Below are positions 53,882 to 63,633 of a stretch of 64,000 bases of DNA, in pieces (position 1 is the stretch's first letter; every line of letters starts with the position of its first letter). This DNA is from Clostridium ragsdalei P11 (lineage in GTDB: Bacteria > Bacillota > Clostridia > Clostridiales > Clostridiaceae). Where the stretch lies: positions 26,317 through 90,316 of the forward strand of contig NZ_LROS01000012.1 of the NCBI RefSeq assembly GCF_001675165.1, read 5' to 3'. The position numbers were made by a program, and so were the translations under genes. Under the pieces are notes generated by a model that was not told the DNA's origin, made no database searches, and saw only the letters and a program-made list of their open reading frames with translations.

Positions 53882-54772
53882 TTATTTCACAACCATACCT
53901 GTAGGTTCTCCACCTATAGGTATATATTTTTTATTTTCATCTTTTAAATTTACCTTTATCAATAGATTGTTATAATTATCACCCACATATAAACTTCCCC
54001 TTCGTTTTAATATACTTGCAGGCATCCCCCCTACAATCAACCTCTTTTTCTCCTTATAGTTATTTATATCCAAAACGCTTATTGTACCATCTCCAAAATT
54101 AGATACAAAACAGTATCTACTGCTGCAGTATATGTCTACTGGCGAATTTCCCACAATAATTCTATTTATAATTTTATAGTTTTTAAGTGATAATATGGCT
54201 ATACTTCCCCTAAACTCCGATCCTATATTGCTTTCACAGATAAGTATATGCTGTCCATCCACTGCAAACACAGCCTTAGTAGGATAGCATCCTACTCCTA
54301 TGTTAGCTATACGTTCATTTTTTTTGCAGTCTATTAAGGTTATGCTATCATCTTCCATATTAGATATTACTAGCAGCTTTCTTTCCTTATTCAAACATAT
54401 ACTGTAAGGAAGATTTCCACAGGGAACTTCTTCAACTACTCTTCTCATGCTAAGATCAAAAACAAGTAAGCTGTTTAAATCACTGCATATTACATATGCA
54501 TTATTTTTATAGGTAATAATATCATTGCAGCATGCCCCAACGTAATAAGTTTCTTCCTGAATTTCATTTTTCATGTCTATTATAGATATGCTGTTACTAT
54601 ATTTGTTTGCCGTTATAAGTTTAGAATCACTTAAACATACACCATGGGGTCCAACTCTATAGGTCATGTCCTCAGATTTTAAATGTATTCTAGTTTCTTC
54701 ATGAAAATCATCCAAATTCACCTTTGATACCGTATCAGAAGAAGTGCTGCATATATAAAGATACTCCAACAC
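53882..54772 (-). CDS. YncE-like beta-propeller repeat protein
   Basis: 296 residues made of about seven repeats of roughly 40 residues, each with a pattern like NSISIIDMKN, DSITLIDCKK and GTISVLDINN followed by a G-x-x-P turn (VGPHGVCL, CGNLPYSICL, VGCYPTKAVF, VGNSPVDIYC, VGGMPASILK, IGGEPTGMVV). This is a YVTN/YncE seven-bladed propeller. No signal peptide, so it is cytosolic or spore-associated. The start is GTG 54772 with AAGGGGG 7 nt upstream. The substrate or partner is unknown; propellers of this type often act as binding scaffolds. Confidence 0.8.
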   Translation of the reverse strand: MLEYLYICSTSSDTVSKVNLDDFHEETRIHLKSEDMTYRVGPHGVCLSDSKLITANKYSNSISIIDMKNEIQEETYYVGACCNDIITYKNNAYVICSDLNSLLVFDLSMRRVVEEVPCGNLPYSICLNKERKLLVISNMEDDSITLIDCKKNERIANIGVGCYPTKAVFAVDGQHILICESNIGSEFRGSIAILSLKNYKIINRIIVGNSPVDIYCSSRYCFVSNFGDGTISVLDINNYKEKKRLIVGGMPASILKRRGSLYVGDNYNNLLIKVNLKDENKKYIPIGGEPTGMVVK

Positions 54773-54915
54773 ACCATCGCCCCCTTACAACTATAATATG
54801 AAGGTTAACTAAAATAGGTAATACTAATTAATTAATTTATTTTGTTGTATATTAACTTTATATTCTATATAATTATTTTGTTAATACATTATTTTATATG
54901 AAACAAGGTGATGAA

Positions 54916-55167
54916 ATGTACAGTTATGTAACAAAAGGAGTTTGTTCAAGTCAAATAAATTTTGATGTTGTAGAAAACAAAATTAGAAATGTAAATTTTG
55001 TAGGAGGATGTAATGGGAACTTACAAGGTATATCAAAATTAGTAGAAGGAATGGATGTGGCTGAAGCTGTTGAAAAATTAGAGGGAATTTCCTGCAGTGG
55101 AAAAGGGACTTCCTGTCCTGATCAATTTGCAACCGCCCTTAAAAAATTAGTTTTAAGCCGTAAGTAA
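54916..55167 (+). CDS. TSCPD domain protein (TIGR03905 type)
   Basis: 83 residues. VTKGVCSSQINFDVVENKIR, FVGGCNGNLQGISKLVEGMD and ISCSGKGTSCPDQFATALKK give the three-Cys TSCPD pattern. The same domain forms the C-terminus of some vitamin B12-dependent ribonucleotide reductases; stand-alone copies are of unknown function. I use ATG 54916 (MYSYVTKGVC) with AAGGTGATG just upstream rather than the ATG at 54898. A long palindrome begins about 50 nt after the stop. Confidence 0.85.
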   Translation: MYSYVTKGVCSSQINFDVVENKIRNVNFVGGCNGNLQGISKLVEGMDVAEAVEKLEGISCSGKGTSCPDQFATALKKLVLSRK

Positions 55168-55220
55168 AAAATTTATTTAACATATAGATCTTCTAATTAG
55201 AAAGTTCACTTATACCAGTC

Positions 55221-55534
55221 ATATACTAACAAATTTCATTACACTAAAAACTTTTAATAAGTCTAAAGCTTGGTATTTTGAAAACCTAAAGGTACTTAGA
55301 TAAACTCGTACCTCAAACACATCTAAGTACCTAAGGTTTTCTAAAATACCAAACTAAGACTTATTTATCCGATGACTACCTGCTCTAATACTCCCACTTC
55401 TCCAAGTTGGAGTAAAGAGCAGCTACGTCCCTGGATAACGATTTCTAAGCATCAGGTGGAGTCAAAACTCCATCTGATGCCAAGAGCTCTGTTTATAAAA
55501 GTTTTTAAATGTAATTTCAATTTTGTTAGTATAT
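55221..55534. repeat. Palindromic repeat family P, copy E (type 1), split by an inserted element
   Basis: Without the insertion it is 183 bp, from ATATACTAACAAATTTCATT to GTTAGTATAT. Arms contain AAAACTTTTAATAAGTCTAA, and the loop is AACTCGTACCTCAAACA. Inner stem GGTACTTAGAT pairs with ATCTAAGTACC. A 131-bp family R element (55365-55495) interrupts the right arm between ACTTAT and TAAAAG; the left arm shows the uninterrupted order ACTTATTAAAAG. Confidence 0.88.
55365..55495. mobile_element. Two-hairpin element family R, copy 3 (131 bp), nested in palindrome E
   Basis: Same length and near-identical sequence to copy 1. The junctions can be read exactly because the host is a palindrome: TTAT lies at the left edge, the element ends CTCTGTTTA, and the host resumes with TAAAAGTTTTT. 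No direct duplication of host sequence is seen. This resembles transposition by IS200/IS605-type single-strand transposases, which need subterminal hairpins and a short left-side target, but no transposase is present. Confidence 0.8.
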
Positions 55535-55632
55535 TTTATGTATAAGTTGAAATTTCAATTACAAACCCCATATAAATCCAAATAATATTTATGATTTATA
55601 GGTTTTATACAAAAATAAACTTATGTGTAGAA

Positions 55633-55812
55633 ATATTTTACAATAAACAAGTACATTTAAATATTTTGTATATAAGTCTTAGTAGAAAATTTATAAAAAA
55701 ACTTAGGACTTTTGAATTGTCTGAGGTACGAGTTTTCAAAAGTCCTTAGGTTTTTTTAATTTTCTGCTTAGCCTTATCAAAATATTTAACCGTACTTGTG
55801 GTTGTAAAATAT
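55633..55812. repeat. Palindromic repeat family P, copy F (type 2)
   Basis: This 180-bp inverted repeat runs from ATATTTTACAATAAACAAG to GGTTGTAAAATAT. Arms contain ATAAGTCTTAG / CTTAGCCTTAT and the loop is TTGTCTGAGGTACGAGTT. Inner stem GGACTTTTGAA pairs with TTCAAAAGTCC. It lies 98 nt from copy E with opposite loop orientation, and ends 44 nt from the folC stop. Confidence 0.85.
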
Positions 55813-55856
55813 TCGGAGCATAAGTTTATTTTTAGTTAAAAGCCATAACTTCAAAC

Positions 55857-57203
55857 TTATTTGCAGTTACTGTGCTTTCTTATAATTTTCCTCATGTCGC
55901 CTATCATGTAAAGAGAACCCGATATCAATAATATATCATCTTCGTCGCAGTAGGAAAGTGCCTTTTCGTAAGCATCTTCATAACTATCCAAAGCTTCACA
56001 TTTAGAGTTATATTTTTCTATGACACCTTTTAACTCTTTTGAATTTTCAGCTCTTGTATTGTTTGGGGTAACGGCTATTACTCTCTCCGCTAAAGGAACA
56101 ATAGTTTTTACCATTACTTCAACTTCCTTATCTGCAAGTATACCAAGTATAAGTATCATCTTATTGTAGTTAAAATAGCTGCACAAGTTTTTCCTCAGCA
56201 TGGAAATTCCTTCTCTATTGTGTGCGCCATCTATTACAACTAGTGGTTTACGGTGCATTACTTCAAGTCTTCCAATCCATTTCACATTAGAAAGTGCTTT
56301 TAATATAGTCTGCTTATCTATATCAAGTCCATATCTAGACAGTTCCTCTATAGCAAATATAGCACAAGCACAATTTGTAAGCTGATGTCTACCTAAAAGG
56401 GATAACTCAATATGGTAATCTTCTTTTTTTGTATGTACCTTTATCTTTTGCACATATTCTTTACTGTTATTATTGATCTTTTCCTGATTCTCAGGCTCTG
56501 CACAATTGCAAGGGACCTTTATAAGTGTACTTCCCCTTTCACTGCATACCTTTTCTATAGCCTCTTCTGCTTCTTTTTCTTCAGGATAAAGTATTACGGG
56601 TATACCAGGCTTAACTATTCCTGCCTTTTCATGAGCTATCTCAGCTAACGTATCTCCTAGTATCTGCATATGATCATAGCTTATAGAAGCAATTATGCTA
56701 AGTAACACTCCTCCATCTTCTTCTTTTGAAAATGGTGCCATAACATTCGTAGCATCAAGTCTTCCCCCAAGTCCCACTTCAACTACAGCTATATCAACTT
56801 TTTTCTCATAGAAATAATAGAACATGGCACAGGTAATTATTTCAAACTCAGTAGGATTTTCATATCCAAGCTCAATAACCTTTTTAACAACCTCTGATAC
56901 CTTGGTTACTACTCTGCTCAAATCATCTCTCGGTATATTGACACCATTTATTTGAATTCTCTCTTCAAATACCTCTAAATAAGGTGAAGTGTACATACCT
57001 ACCTTAAATCCGGCCTCCATTAGTATTCTGTTTATCATTGCAGTAATAGAACCTTTGCCATTGGTACCGGCTACATGTATTGTCTTTACCTTTTTATCCG
57101 GATTACCTAAAAGTTCTAGCATTTTTTGTGTTCTATCAAGTCCATAGTTACTGCCAAACTTAGCAGTAGTTTCTATATACTCGATTGCTTCATCATAATT
57201 CAT
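55857..57203 (-). CDS. folC: Folylpolyglutamate synthase/dihydrofolate synthase
   Basis: 448 residues. Mur-ligase fold: P-loop TIHVAGTNGKGSITAMINRI near 45, the omega-loop region GMYTSPYLEVFEERIQINGV near 72, VEVGLGGRLDATNVM near 145 and ISYDHMQILGDTLAEIAHEK near 175 with the metal-binding His; VIDGAHNREGISML near 323 is the C-domain motif. It adds glutamate to folates. ATG 57203 (MNYDEAIEYIE) is the start, preceded by GGGGAT. It lies about 100 nt downstream of valS, with a family R remnant between them, as often found in Clostridia. Confidence 0.96.
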   Translation of the reverse strand: MNYDEAIEYIETTAKFGSNYGLDRTQKMLELLGNPDKKVKTIHVAGTNGKGSITAMINRILMEAGFKVGMYTSPYLEVFEERIQINGVNIPRDDLSRVVTKVSEVVKKVIELGYENPTEFEIITCAMFYYFYEKKVDIAVVEVGLGGRLDATNVMAPFSKEEDGGVLLSIIASISYDHMQILGDTLAEIAHEKAGIVKPGIPVILYPEEKEAEEAIEKVCSERGSTLIKVPCNCAEPENQEKINNNSKEYVQKIKVHTKKEDYHIELSLLGRHQLTNCACAIFAIEELSRYGLDIDKQTILKALSNVKWIGRLEVMHRKPLVVIDGAHNREGISMLRKNLCSYFNYNKMILILGILADKEVEVMVKTIVPLAERVIAVTPNNTRAENSKELKGVIEKYNSKCEALDSYEDAYEKALSYCDEDDILLISGSLYMIGDMRKIIRKHSNCK

Positions 57204-57228
57204 AGTAAACACATCCCCATATTTTATT

Positions 57229-57304
57229 TTATCCCATGACTGTGTCCCTGGATAAGTTAAATTTAATGTAGATGGAGCTTAAACTCCATCTACATTAAAT
57301 TTTA
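57229..57304. mobile_element. Family R element, collapsed copy 4
   Basis: TTATCC, CATGAC, then TCCCTGGATAA are all that remains of hairpin 1 (its inner stem is gone). Hairpin 2 is AATGTAGATGGAG / CTCCATCTACATT, keeping TGGAG/CTCCA but with different flanking stem sequence. The end overlaps the valS stop codon region. Confidence 0.6.
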
Positions 57305-59950
57305 TTTTATATTTTCCAATCTTTCAACTACAGTATTCAACATTTCTCTGTATTTGTCACCTTTTTCTCTTTCTGCATTTACCACAGCTTCCGGTGCCTT
57401 AGCAACAAATTTTTCATTTGAAAGTTTGTTTTCTACCCTCTTTATTTCTCCCTCTAGTTTTTCCTTTTCCTTATTAAGTCTTTCAATTTCCTTATCCATA
57501 TCTACCAGATCAAAAAGTGGAATAAATAATTCTGCTCCTCTAGTTACTGCTGATACTATATTTTTGGGTGCATCATTTTTATCTTTTAAAAATTCAACTT
57601 CACTAGCAGAAGCTAATTTTTTGAAATAATCTTCTCCATTTTGAAAAGCTTCATATGCATCTTTTTCAGCTACACGAACTATGATTTTTGCTTTTCTGGA
57701 AAATGGTACATTCATTTCTGTTCTAATATTTCTTATTTCTCTAATAGCCTCTATAATATATTCCATATCTTTTTCTGCCTTTAAATCCTTCAGGTTTTCA
57801 TCATATTCTGGCCATTTCGATATAGTTATAGATTCATACTCTGTATAAAGGTGAGTATATATTTCCTCAGTTATAAAAGGCATTACAGGATGTAATAGCT
57901 GCAAACTTGTAGATAATACATTGTTTAATACATTGTATGCTACACCTTTAGCTTTTTCATCCTCACCATACATAACAGGTTTAACAAGTTCTATATACCA
58001 ATCACATAATTCTCCCCATATAAAATCATATAATTTCTGAGAAGCTATTCCAAGTTCAAATTTTTCTATGTTGTCTGTAACTTCTTTTACAAGAGTATTT
58101 AATTTAGACATTATCCATCTATCTGCACCACTGTAATCTTTGCAGTCTTTATACTTATTCATCAAATCTTCATCTATGTTCATAAGTACAAATCTTGAGG
58201 CATTCCATATCTTGTTTGCAAAATTTCTAGATGCTTCAACTCTTTCTGGATAATACCTTATGTCATTTCCTGGTGCATTTCCTGTAATAAGAGTAAATCT
58301 AAGAGCATCTGCTCCATATTGTTCTATTACCTCTATTGGGTCTACACCATTTCCAAGTGATTTTGACATTTTTCTTCCTTGAGAATCCCTTACGATACCG
58401 TGTATAAGTACATTTTCAAAAGGAATGTCATCCATACAGTAAAGACCTGAGAATATCATCCTTGCAACCCAGAAGAATATTATGTCGTATCCTGTAACAA
58501 GAGTATTGTTAGGGTAGAAGCATTTCAAATCCTCTGTCTTATCTGGCCATCCAAGTGTTGAGAAAGGCCATAGTGCAGAACTAAACCAGGTATCCAGTAC
58601 ATCTTTATCCTGCTCTAAGTTAGTTGAACCACACTTTGTACATTTCGTAGCTTCTCCATCTGTTACTATAACTTCGCCACAATCTTTACAGTACCAAACA
58701 GGAATTCTATGTCCCCACCAGAGCTGTCTTGAAATACACCAATCCTGAATATTTTCCATCCAGTTGAAATAAGTCTTTTCAAATCTTTCAGGTACAAATT
58801 TAACCTTTTTATCTCTTACAACTTTAATAGCAGGTTCTGCCAGTGATTTCATCTTTACAAACCACTGCTTTGAAAGCATAGGTTCGATAGTAGTACCACA
58901 TCTGTCATGACATCCTACATTATGTGCATGTTCTTTGATTTTAACCAAATATCCCTGCTTATCTAAATCTTCTACTACTAACTTTCTAGCTTCGTATCTA
59001 TCAAGCCCATCATATTTTGTTCCAGGTAATTTTATAGTTCCATCTTCATTCATTACTATTATTTCAGGAAGGTTATGTCTTTTTCCTACATGATAGTCAT
59101 TAGGGTCATGAGCTGGTGTTATCTTAACTGCTCCAGTACCAAACTCCATGTCTACATAGTCGTCCTCAACTATAGGTATTTCCCTATTTATAATTGGAAG
59201 TATAGCTTTCTTTCCTACTAAATGCTTATATCTTTCATCCTTAGGATTAACTGCAATGGCTGTATCTCCAAACATTGTTTCAGGTCTTGTAGTTGCAATT
59301 TCAAGGTATTCGTCACTGCCTACAATCTTATATTTTATGTGCCAAAAATGTCCCTGCTGCTCTTCATACTCGATTTCAGCATCGGATATAGCTGTCTGAC
59401 ATTTAGGACACCAGTTTATTATCCTGTTTCCCTGATATATAAGGCCATCATTATATAGTTTTACAAAGAACTTTTTTACTGCCTTATTGAGGCCTTCGTC
59501 CATAGTAAATCGCTCTCTTGTAAAATCTGCAGAGCAACCAAGCTTCTTTACCTGATTTCTTATTCTGCCCCTGTATTCATTACTCCAATCCCAGGTTTTT
59601 TCAAGAAACTTTTCTCTTCCTATTTTCTTTTTTTCTATTCCCTTTTTTAGGAGTTCTTTTTCAACTTTTACCTCAGTTGCAATACTTGCATGATCTTCAC
59701 CCGGAAGCCATAGTGTACTGTAGCCTTGCATTCTCTTTGTTCTTATTATTATGTCCTGTATAGTATCATCAAGCGCGTGTCCAAGATGTAATTTTCCTGT
59801 AATATTTGGAGGTGGTATTACTATTGTATACGATTTTTTATCTTTCTCTGCTTTAGGTGTAAAGTATCCTTTTTCTTGCCAAAGATCATAAAGTCTGTCT
59901 TCAAATTCTTTTGGGTTATAAGTAGTTGCCATTTCTTTTTTTTGTGCCAT
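57302..59950 (-). CDS. valS: Valyl-tRNA synthetase
   Basis: 882 residues, standard length. HIGH motif [17 protein letters not shown] near 50 and KMSKS in [18 protein letters not shown] near 525. The editing domain lies between them ([18 protein letters not shown] near 215). [20 protein letters not shown] near 415 is a zinc finger. The C-terminal coiled coil ([20 protein letters not shown]) clamps tRNA-Val. The start is ATG 59950 with AGGAGG 7 nt upstream. Control is by the T-box at 60015-60262. The stop codon abuts a repeat-R remnant, and folC follows. Confidence 0.98.
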   Translation of the reverse strand: MAQKKEMATTYNPKEFEDRLYDLWQEKGYFTPKAEKDKKSYTIVIPPPNITGKLHLGHALDDTIQDIIIRTKRMQGYSTLWLPGEDHASIATEVKVEKELLKKGIEKKKIGREKFLEKTWDWSNEYRGRIRNQVKKLGCSADFTRERFTMDEGLNKAVKKFFVKLYNDGLIYQGNRIINWCPKCQTAISDAEIEYEEQQGHFWHIKYKIVGSDEYLEIATTRPETMFGDTAIAVNPKDERYKHLVGKKAILPIINREIPIVEDDYVDMEFGTGAVKITPAHDPNDYHVGKRHNLPEIIVMNEDGTIKLPGTKYDGLDRYEARKLVVEDLDKQGYLVKIKEHAHNVGCHDRCGTTIEPMLSKQWFVKMKSLAEPAIKVVRDKKVKFVPERFEKTYFNWMENIQDWCISRQLWWGHRIPVWYCKDCGEVIVTDGEATKCTKCGSTNLEQDKDVLDTWFSSALWPFSTLGWPDKTEDLKCFYPNNTLVTGYDIIFFWVARMIFSGLYCMDDIPFENVLIHGIVRDSQGRKMSKSLGNGVDPIEVIEQYGADALRFTLITGNAPGNDIRYYPERVEASRNFANKIWNASRFVLMNIDEDLMNKYKDCKDYSGADRWIMSKLNTLVKEVTDNIEKFELGIASQKLYDFIWGELCDWYIELVKPVMYGEDEKAKGVAYNVLNNVLSTSLQLLHPVMPFITEEIYTHLYTEYESITISKWPEYDENLKDLKAEKDMEYIIEAIREIRNIRTEMNVPFSRKAKIIVRVAEKDAYEAFQNGEDYFKKLASASEVEFLKDKNDAPKNIVSAVTRGAELFIPLFDLVDMDKEIERLNKEKEKLEGEIKRVENKLSNEKFVAKAPEAVVNAEREKGDKYREMLNTVVERLENIK

Positions 59951-60014
59951 CAAATCTCCTCCTAATTGTTAGATATTCTAATATTAATACCAATTCAAGT
60001 ATTTACATTCTTAA

Positions 60015-60262
60015 ATCAAAAAAAGCCTTCATCCATAAAGGACGAAGACCCGCGTTACCACCTTTTTTCCTGTAAATACAGGCTCTTAAAAAATAACGAT
60101 TAAGAAAACCGTCTTTACCTACTGTTATTTCAGTAAAGAAACTCCAAAGCTACCTTCAAGATAATCCATATAGAAAACCTCTCAACTAACAAGTTTTCCT
60201 CTCTTTATACTCCATTATCTCTAATCCTCTTTTTCACAGTTAACAAATTCAAATTTATATAG
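60015..60262 (-). promoter_or_regulatory. T-box leader of valS (Val specifier)
   Basis: On the minus strand the core AGGTGGTAACGCGG is followed by the terminator CTTCGTCCTTTATGGATGAA-GGC and a T7 run (about 60017-60047). The stem I region has TTGAAGGTAGCTTTGGAG, where GTA is the likely Val specifier and matches the tRNA-Val(TAC) gene at 41888-41963. With its promoter it fills most of the 450-nt gap. Confidence 0.9.
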
Positions 60263-60266
60263 TTCT

Positions 60267-60294
60267 ATTATAACGTTATTTTTTAACCTGTCAA
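60267..60294 (-). promoter_or_regulatory. Promoter of valS
   Basis: TTGACA (60289-60294) and TATAAT (60267-60272) on the minus strand with a 16-nt spacer; transcription would start near 60260 at the first nt of the T-box leader. Confidence 0.82.
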
Positions 60295-60402
60295 GAAATT
60301 TTATTTTCATTTTGAAACGTTTTATGATTGAATTGTGATAATGTCTTAGTATACCGCATTTAATTTTTATAGTAAAACTCTATATACGTCAATCTCATAC
60401 AA

Positions 60403-60807
60403 CTAGTATTTTTTAAACATATTTCCTGGCGAATCATTCAATAATTTTACACACAATCTATATTTATAGTGTATCATAGAAAGGTATTCTTCTTCCGATA
60501 ATACATCTTGAAAATCATCTTCATCTACAAGACCATATTTAGGATGAAATATAATAGCTCTATAATTTATGCCACCATTTCTTACTCCTATAAAAAATAC
60601 AGCAATAAATTTTTCATTATCTGCATTTAACAAAGTTCCTGGAATATATGCTTCATCCATTTCATTATATGAAGCTCCATATAGATCTTGAAATTTCATA
60701 CCTATGTCCCTATACACCTTTTCAAAATAAAATGGATTCTCTGCTATTTTTTTAAAATCAACCTTTCGAGCATAATCTTCTATATAATCTAAATATTCAT
60801 TATTCAA
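60403..60807 (-). CDS. Protein of unknown function
   Basis: 134 residues, acidic, no signal peptide or membrane helix. I do not recognise a family. It reads EYLDYIEDYARKVDFKKIAE at the N-terminus, then GMKFQDLYGASYNEMDEAYI, and a beta-rich centre KFIAVFFIGVRNGGINYRAI with IFHPKYGLVDEDDF. TTG 60807 stands 8 nt after AGGTGG and is my preferred start; GTG 60819 overlaps that site. It lies alone between the valS promoter and an inverted repeat. Confidence 0.6.
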   Translation of the reverse strand: MNNEYLDYIEDYARKVDFKKIAENPFYFEKVYRDIGMKFQDLYGASYNEMDEAYIPGTLLNADNEKFIAVFFIGVRNGGINYRAIIFHPKYGLVDEDDFQDVLSEEEYLSMIHYKYRLCVKLLNDSPGNMFKKY

Positions 60808-60904
60808 AACGTACACCACCTACCATTCATACAGTAAAAAGACTAATTGTATTTTATTCCATTATATCAAAAGTTATGTGTGGGAAGAGTTTAAATTTAA
60901 AATT

Positions 60905-60975
60905 AATAGTTAAGAATTAATAGTTATAATTAATTTTCACTCATTTTTCACTATTAATTCTTAACTTAAATGTAA
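60905..60975. repeat. Small palindrome with perfect 17-bp arms
   Basis: AGTTAAGAATTAATAGT and ACTATTAATTCTTAACT are perfect inverted copies around a ~30-nt loop. No ORF. It may be a MITE-like remnant or a terminator; family P and R motifs are absent. Confidence 0.6.
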
Positions 60976-61037
60976 TTTTCAATTACTAATAATCTATTGA
61001 TGTGTATAAGTTTATTTTCATTTCGAAATGCTATAAG

Positions 61038-61838
61038 TTATTTAATAGCTTTTTCTGCAAAAGAGTTATTAACTATCTTATTAAAGTCTGGTCTTGAAGG
61101 TATTAAACTAGGTTTATAGTTTTGTATTATATCCTCAAGTCTGTTTAAATCCTGCTGTTTTATAACTGGAGTAGTCGCATAGGCATTTATAGCTCTATAA
61201 TTTTTCACTACAGAAATCAAGATATCTTCATCTGTTCCAGGGAAAAATGATTTTATAGCCTCAGCCACTTCTTTGTCACTGTGTTTTTGAACCCATATTT
61301 GTCCTTGATGAATTGCATCAGTGAATTTTTGAATAGTCTGTGGATTCTTTTCCATATATGATTTAGTTGAAAAATAACAGGTATATGGAAGCACACCAGC
61401 AGATTTACCTACTGAAGCAACTACGTATCCAGTTTTATCTTTTTCAAGCATACTAGCTGTTGGTTCAAAAAGTGCAACGTAATCCCCTGTTTTCGATTTA
61501 AAAGCTCCTCCTGTTGCAGTGTAGGCAATATTAGTCATCAAGTTAACGTCTTTTCCAGGTTGAATTCCATTTTTCTGCAATACATACTCCAGAGCCATTT
61601 CAGGAACTCCACCAGGTCTTCCCCCAATTATACTTTTGCCTTTTACAGATTTCCAATCAAAGTTTTTTTCCGCTTTTCTACCAACTAAAAAAGAACCATC
61701 TGTAGTTGTAAGTTGTGCAAAAAGTACGGGGTAATCCTTTCTCTTCTGGTTATATATATATATTGTCTGCTCCGGCCCACAAAATCCAATATCACAACTT
61801 TTGCTAAGTACCTGCTGCATAGTTTTATCTGCTACCAT
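61038..61838 (-). pseudogene. NitT/TauT-type ABC transporter substrate-binding protein, 5'-truncated
   Basis: 266 residues remain. MQQVLSKSCDIGFCGPEQTI, then YNQKRKDYPVLFAQLTTTDG, KSIIGGRPGGVPEMALEYVL and YFSTKSYMEKNPQTIQKFTD match the middle and end of periplasmic-binding-like proteins of the NMT1/SsuA type. The signal peptide and about the first 70 residues are missing: upstream of ATG 61838 the frame continues only through IKTCVFV, with no ribosome site, and then meets the surE stop 31 nt away. Without a signal it cannot reach the cell surface. No permease or ATPase is near. It is probably a decayed fragment. Confidence 0.75.
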
Positions 61839-61868
61839 TACAAAAACACAAGTTTTTATACATTTTTA

Positions 61869-62618
61869 TTAGCTAAAAATTTTATCAACCTGTTTAAGCA
61901 GTTTAAAATTAGTGAGATCATAGTGAAGTGGTGTTAAAGTAGCATAACCTTGTTTTATAAAATATCCATCTGTGTCAATAACAAGAGAATCACTCATCTT
62001 ACCTTTTAATTGAAAAGTCTTTCCCTCATCTTTAGAATCCACCTCTATAAAATAACCAGTATATCCTCTTTCACCAATTTTGCACACTTTAATTCCTTTT
62101 TTTATCTTCATGGGCATATTTAAATTAAATACAACATCATCTTTTATATATCTATCTTCAAGCTTTTCCAGTACTCCTGAAACACATTTTGCTGCATCCT
62201 CATATTCTCCTTCAACTCCATCTTCAACTTCCATAGATGCAGCCAGTGAAGGTATTTTATTAATGGCAGCCTCAATAGCTGCAGAAACCGTACCGGAATA
62301 CAACACGTCCAATCCAATATTCAATCCATTATTTATTCCGGATAAAACCATATCTACATTTCCATCTACAATTTTATCTATTGCAATCTTTACACAATCT
62401 GCAGGTGTACCAGTGACGCTGTAGGCTTTAGATTTTATTCCTTCAAGCTTCACTTGTTTAACAAATAAAGGATCTCTTACTGTTATAGAATGACTGCTGG
62501 CACTTTTTTCAACATCCGGCGCAACAATTATCACTTCATGCTTTTTTTCTAATTCTTTAGCTAATGCATATATTCCTTTTGCATTAACTCCATCGTCGTT
62601 GGTCAATAATAATTTCAT
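61869..62618 (-). CDS. surE: 5'-nucleotidase SurE
   Basis: 249 residues. The metal site DDGVNAKGIYALAKEL follows MKLLLTN at the N-terminus; APDVEKSASSHSITVRDPLF near 34, VTGTPADCVKIAIDKIV near 68 and LSGINNGLNIGLDVLYSGTV near 92 complete the active site. It removes phosphate from nucleoside 5' or 3' monophosphates and is a survival protein. GGAGG precedes ATG 62618. The truncated lipoprotein gene lies just downstream and the repeat-R element upstream. Confidence 0.97.
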   Translation of the reverse strand: MKLLLTNDDGVNAKGIYALAKELEKKHEVIIVAPDVEKSASSHSITVRDPLFVKQVKLEGIKSKAYSVTGTPADCVKIAIDKIVDGNVDMVLSGINNGLNIGLDVLYSGTVSAAIEAAINKIPSLAASMEVEDGVEGEYEDAAKCVSGVLEKLEDRYIKDDVVFNLNMPMKIKKGIKVCKIGERGYTGYFIEVDSKDEGKTFQLKGKMSDSLVIDTDGYFIKQGYATLTPLHYDLTNFKLLKQVDKIFS

Positions 62619-62744
62619 AAATTAGCCTCCACACTTATATAAATTGATCATTTAAAACTATTCTACTACAAATACAGAAAATTAAATGTAGAAATAAATA
62701 AAAAATCAATTTATATTTTTATAATCACAAACTTGATTATCAAG

Positions 62745-62889
62745 TGATTCTTAGGTTCAGATGGAGTTTGCTTATAAGGATGACTTTCTCCAGCTGAACC
62801 TTAGAAGAACTTATCCAGGCGCGTACCAGTGCTTATCCCCCACTTTGATAGAAGATGGGGGTGTTAGCAATGGTAGTGCGATCGGATAA
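62745..62889. mobile_element. Family R element, divergent copy 5
   Basis: Read on the minus strand it begins TTATCCGATCGCACTACC, has CCCCCA...TGGGGG as the inner stem instead of TACTCC/GGAGTA, closes with CCTGGATAA, and then has hairpin 2, GGTTCAGCTGGAG / CTCCATCTGAACC. Single-stranded parts (ATCCGAT, ACTACC, CCTGGATAA) are kept, while paired parts differ on both sides at once. It fills the gap between surE and the kinase gene. Confidence 0.6.
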
Positions 62890-62916
62890 ATCAGCTGGAA
62901 AAGCCCGGTAATTCAA

Positions 62917-63633
62917 CTAGCCAAATACCTTGCAAAAATCATCCTCAACCTCAATGATATTTTTATAATTCTCCTTAATACCTATAAGTTTCTTTAAAAA
63001 CATTATATTCTTTTCCGTTAACTCTAGCTCACTGTACCAGGGTTTTGATTTTCTGCTGCTTTTTTCAAAAGAAGAGTAATGTAAATGAAGCAATAAGTGG
63101 CCAAAATATGAAAAGTCTGCAGGAGGTACATACCTCTCATTATTAATGAATCTTGCAAGTCCAAAATCAATAAGATGCACATTATTTTCATGAAGAATCA
63201 CATTGGGTACCCTTATATCTCTATGAACTATATTGTTGTCATGGAGATATTTTATTATATTTATAACCCTTTTCCCCACCTCATAAATCTCCGGTTGTGT
63301 AAATACGTGATTATCTCCAAAAAGCATCTCTTCTATCGTCTTTCCCGTTTTGTATTCCAAAATATAAGCATACATATCATCATTTATTATTGTATCAAAT
63401 ATTTTAGGAATTGATGGATGTTCAATAGATGAAAGTATTTCTTTCTCAAAGATAATTTTACTTCCATTCTTTTTAATAGCCTTAGGTTTAATCTCTTTTA
63501 GTACATATTCCTTGCCACCTAAGTTAACTAAATAGCATACACCAAACCGTCCTTCACCTATTAGTCTTATAACTTTATATTCATTAATAAAACAGCCTGC
63601 TGGATATACCTTTCTCTTAAAAAACGATATCAT
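62917..63633 (-). CDS. Hanks-type Ser/Thr protein kinase, minimal and soluble
   Basis: About 238 residues, little more than a kinase domain. Gly loop LIGEGRFGVCYLVN, ATP-anchoring Lys in YVLKEIKPKAI, catalytic HRDIRVPNVILHENN (HRD plus Asn) and DFG in VHLIDFGLARF are all present, so it looks active. In the catalytic loop the usual HRDLKPxN Lys position reads Arg (HRDIRVPN), as in a few bacterial kinases. No membrane helix or PASTA repeat, so it is not PrkC. ATG 63633 overlaps the stop of the upstream small basic protein gene (ATGA), indicating coupled translation. Confidence 0.85.
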   Translation of the reverse strand: MISFFKRKVYPAGCFINEYKVIRLIGEGRFGVCYLVNLGGKEYVLKEIKPKAIKKNGSKIIFEKEILSSIEHPSIPKIFDTIINDDMYAYILEYKTGKTIEEMLFGDNHVFTQPEIYEVGKRVINIIKYLHDNNIVHRDIRVPNVILHENNVHLIDFGLARFINNERYVPPADFSYFGHLLLHLHYSSFEKSSRKSKPWYSELELTEKNIMFLKKLIGIKENYKNIIEVEDDFCKVFG

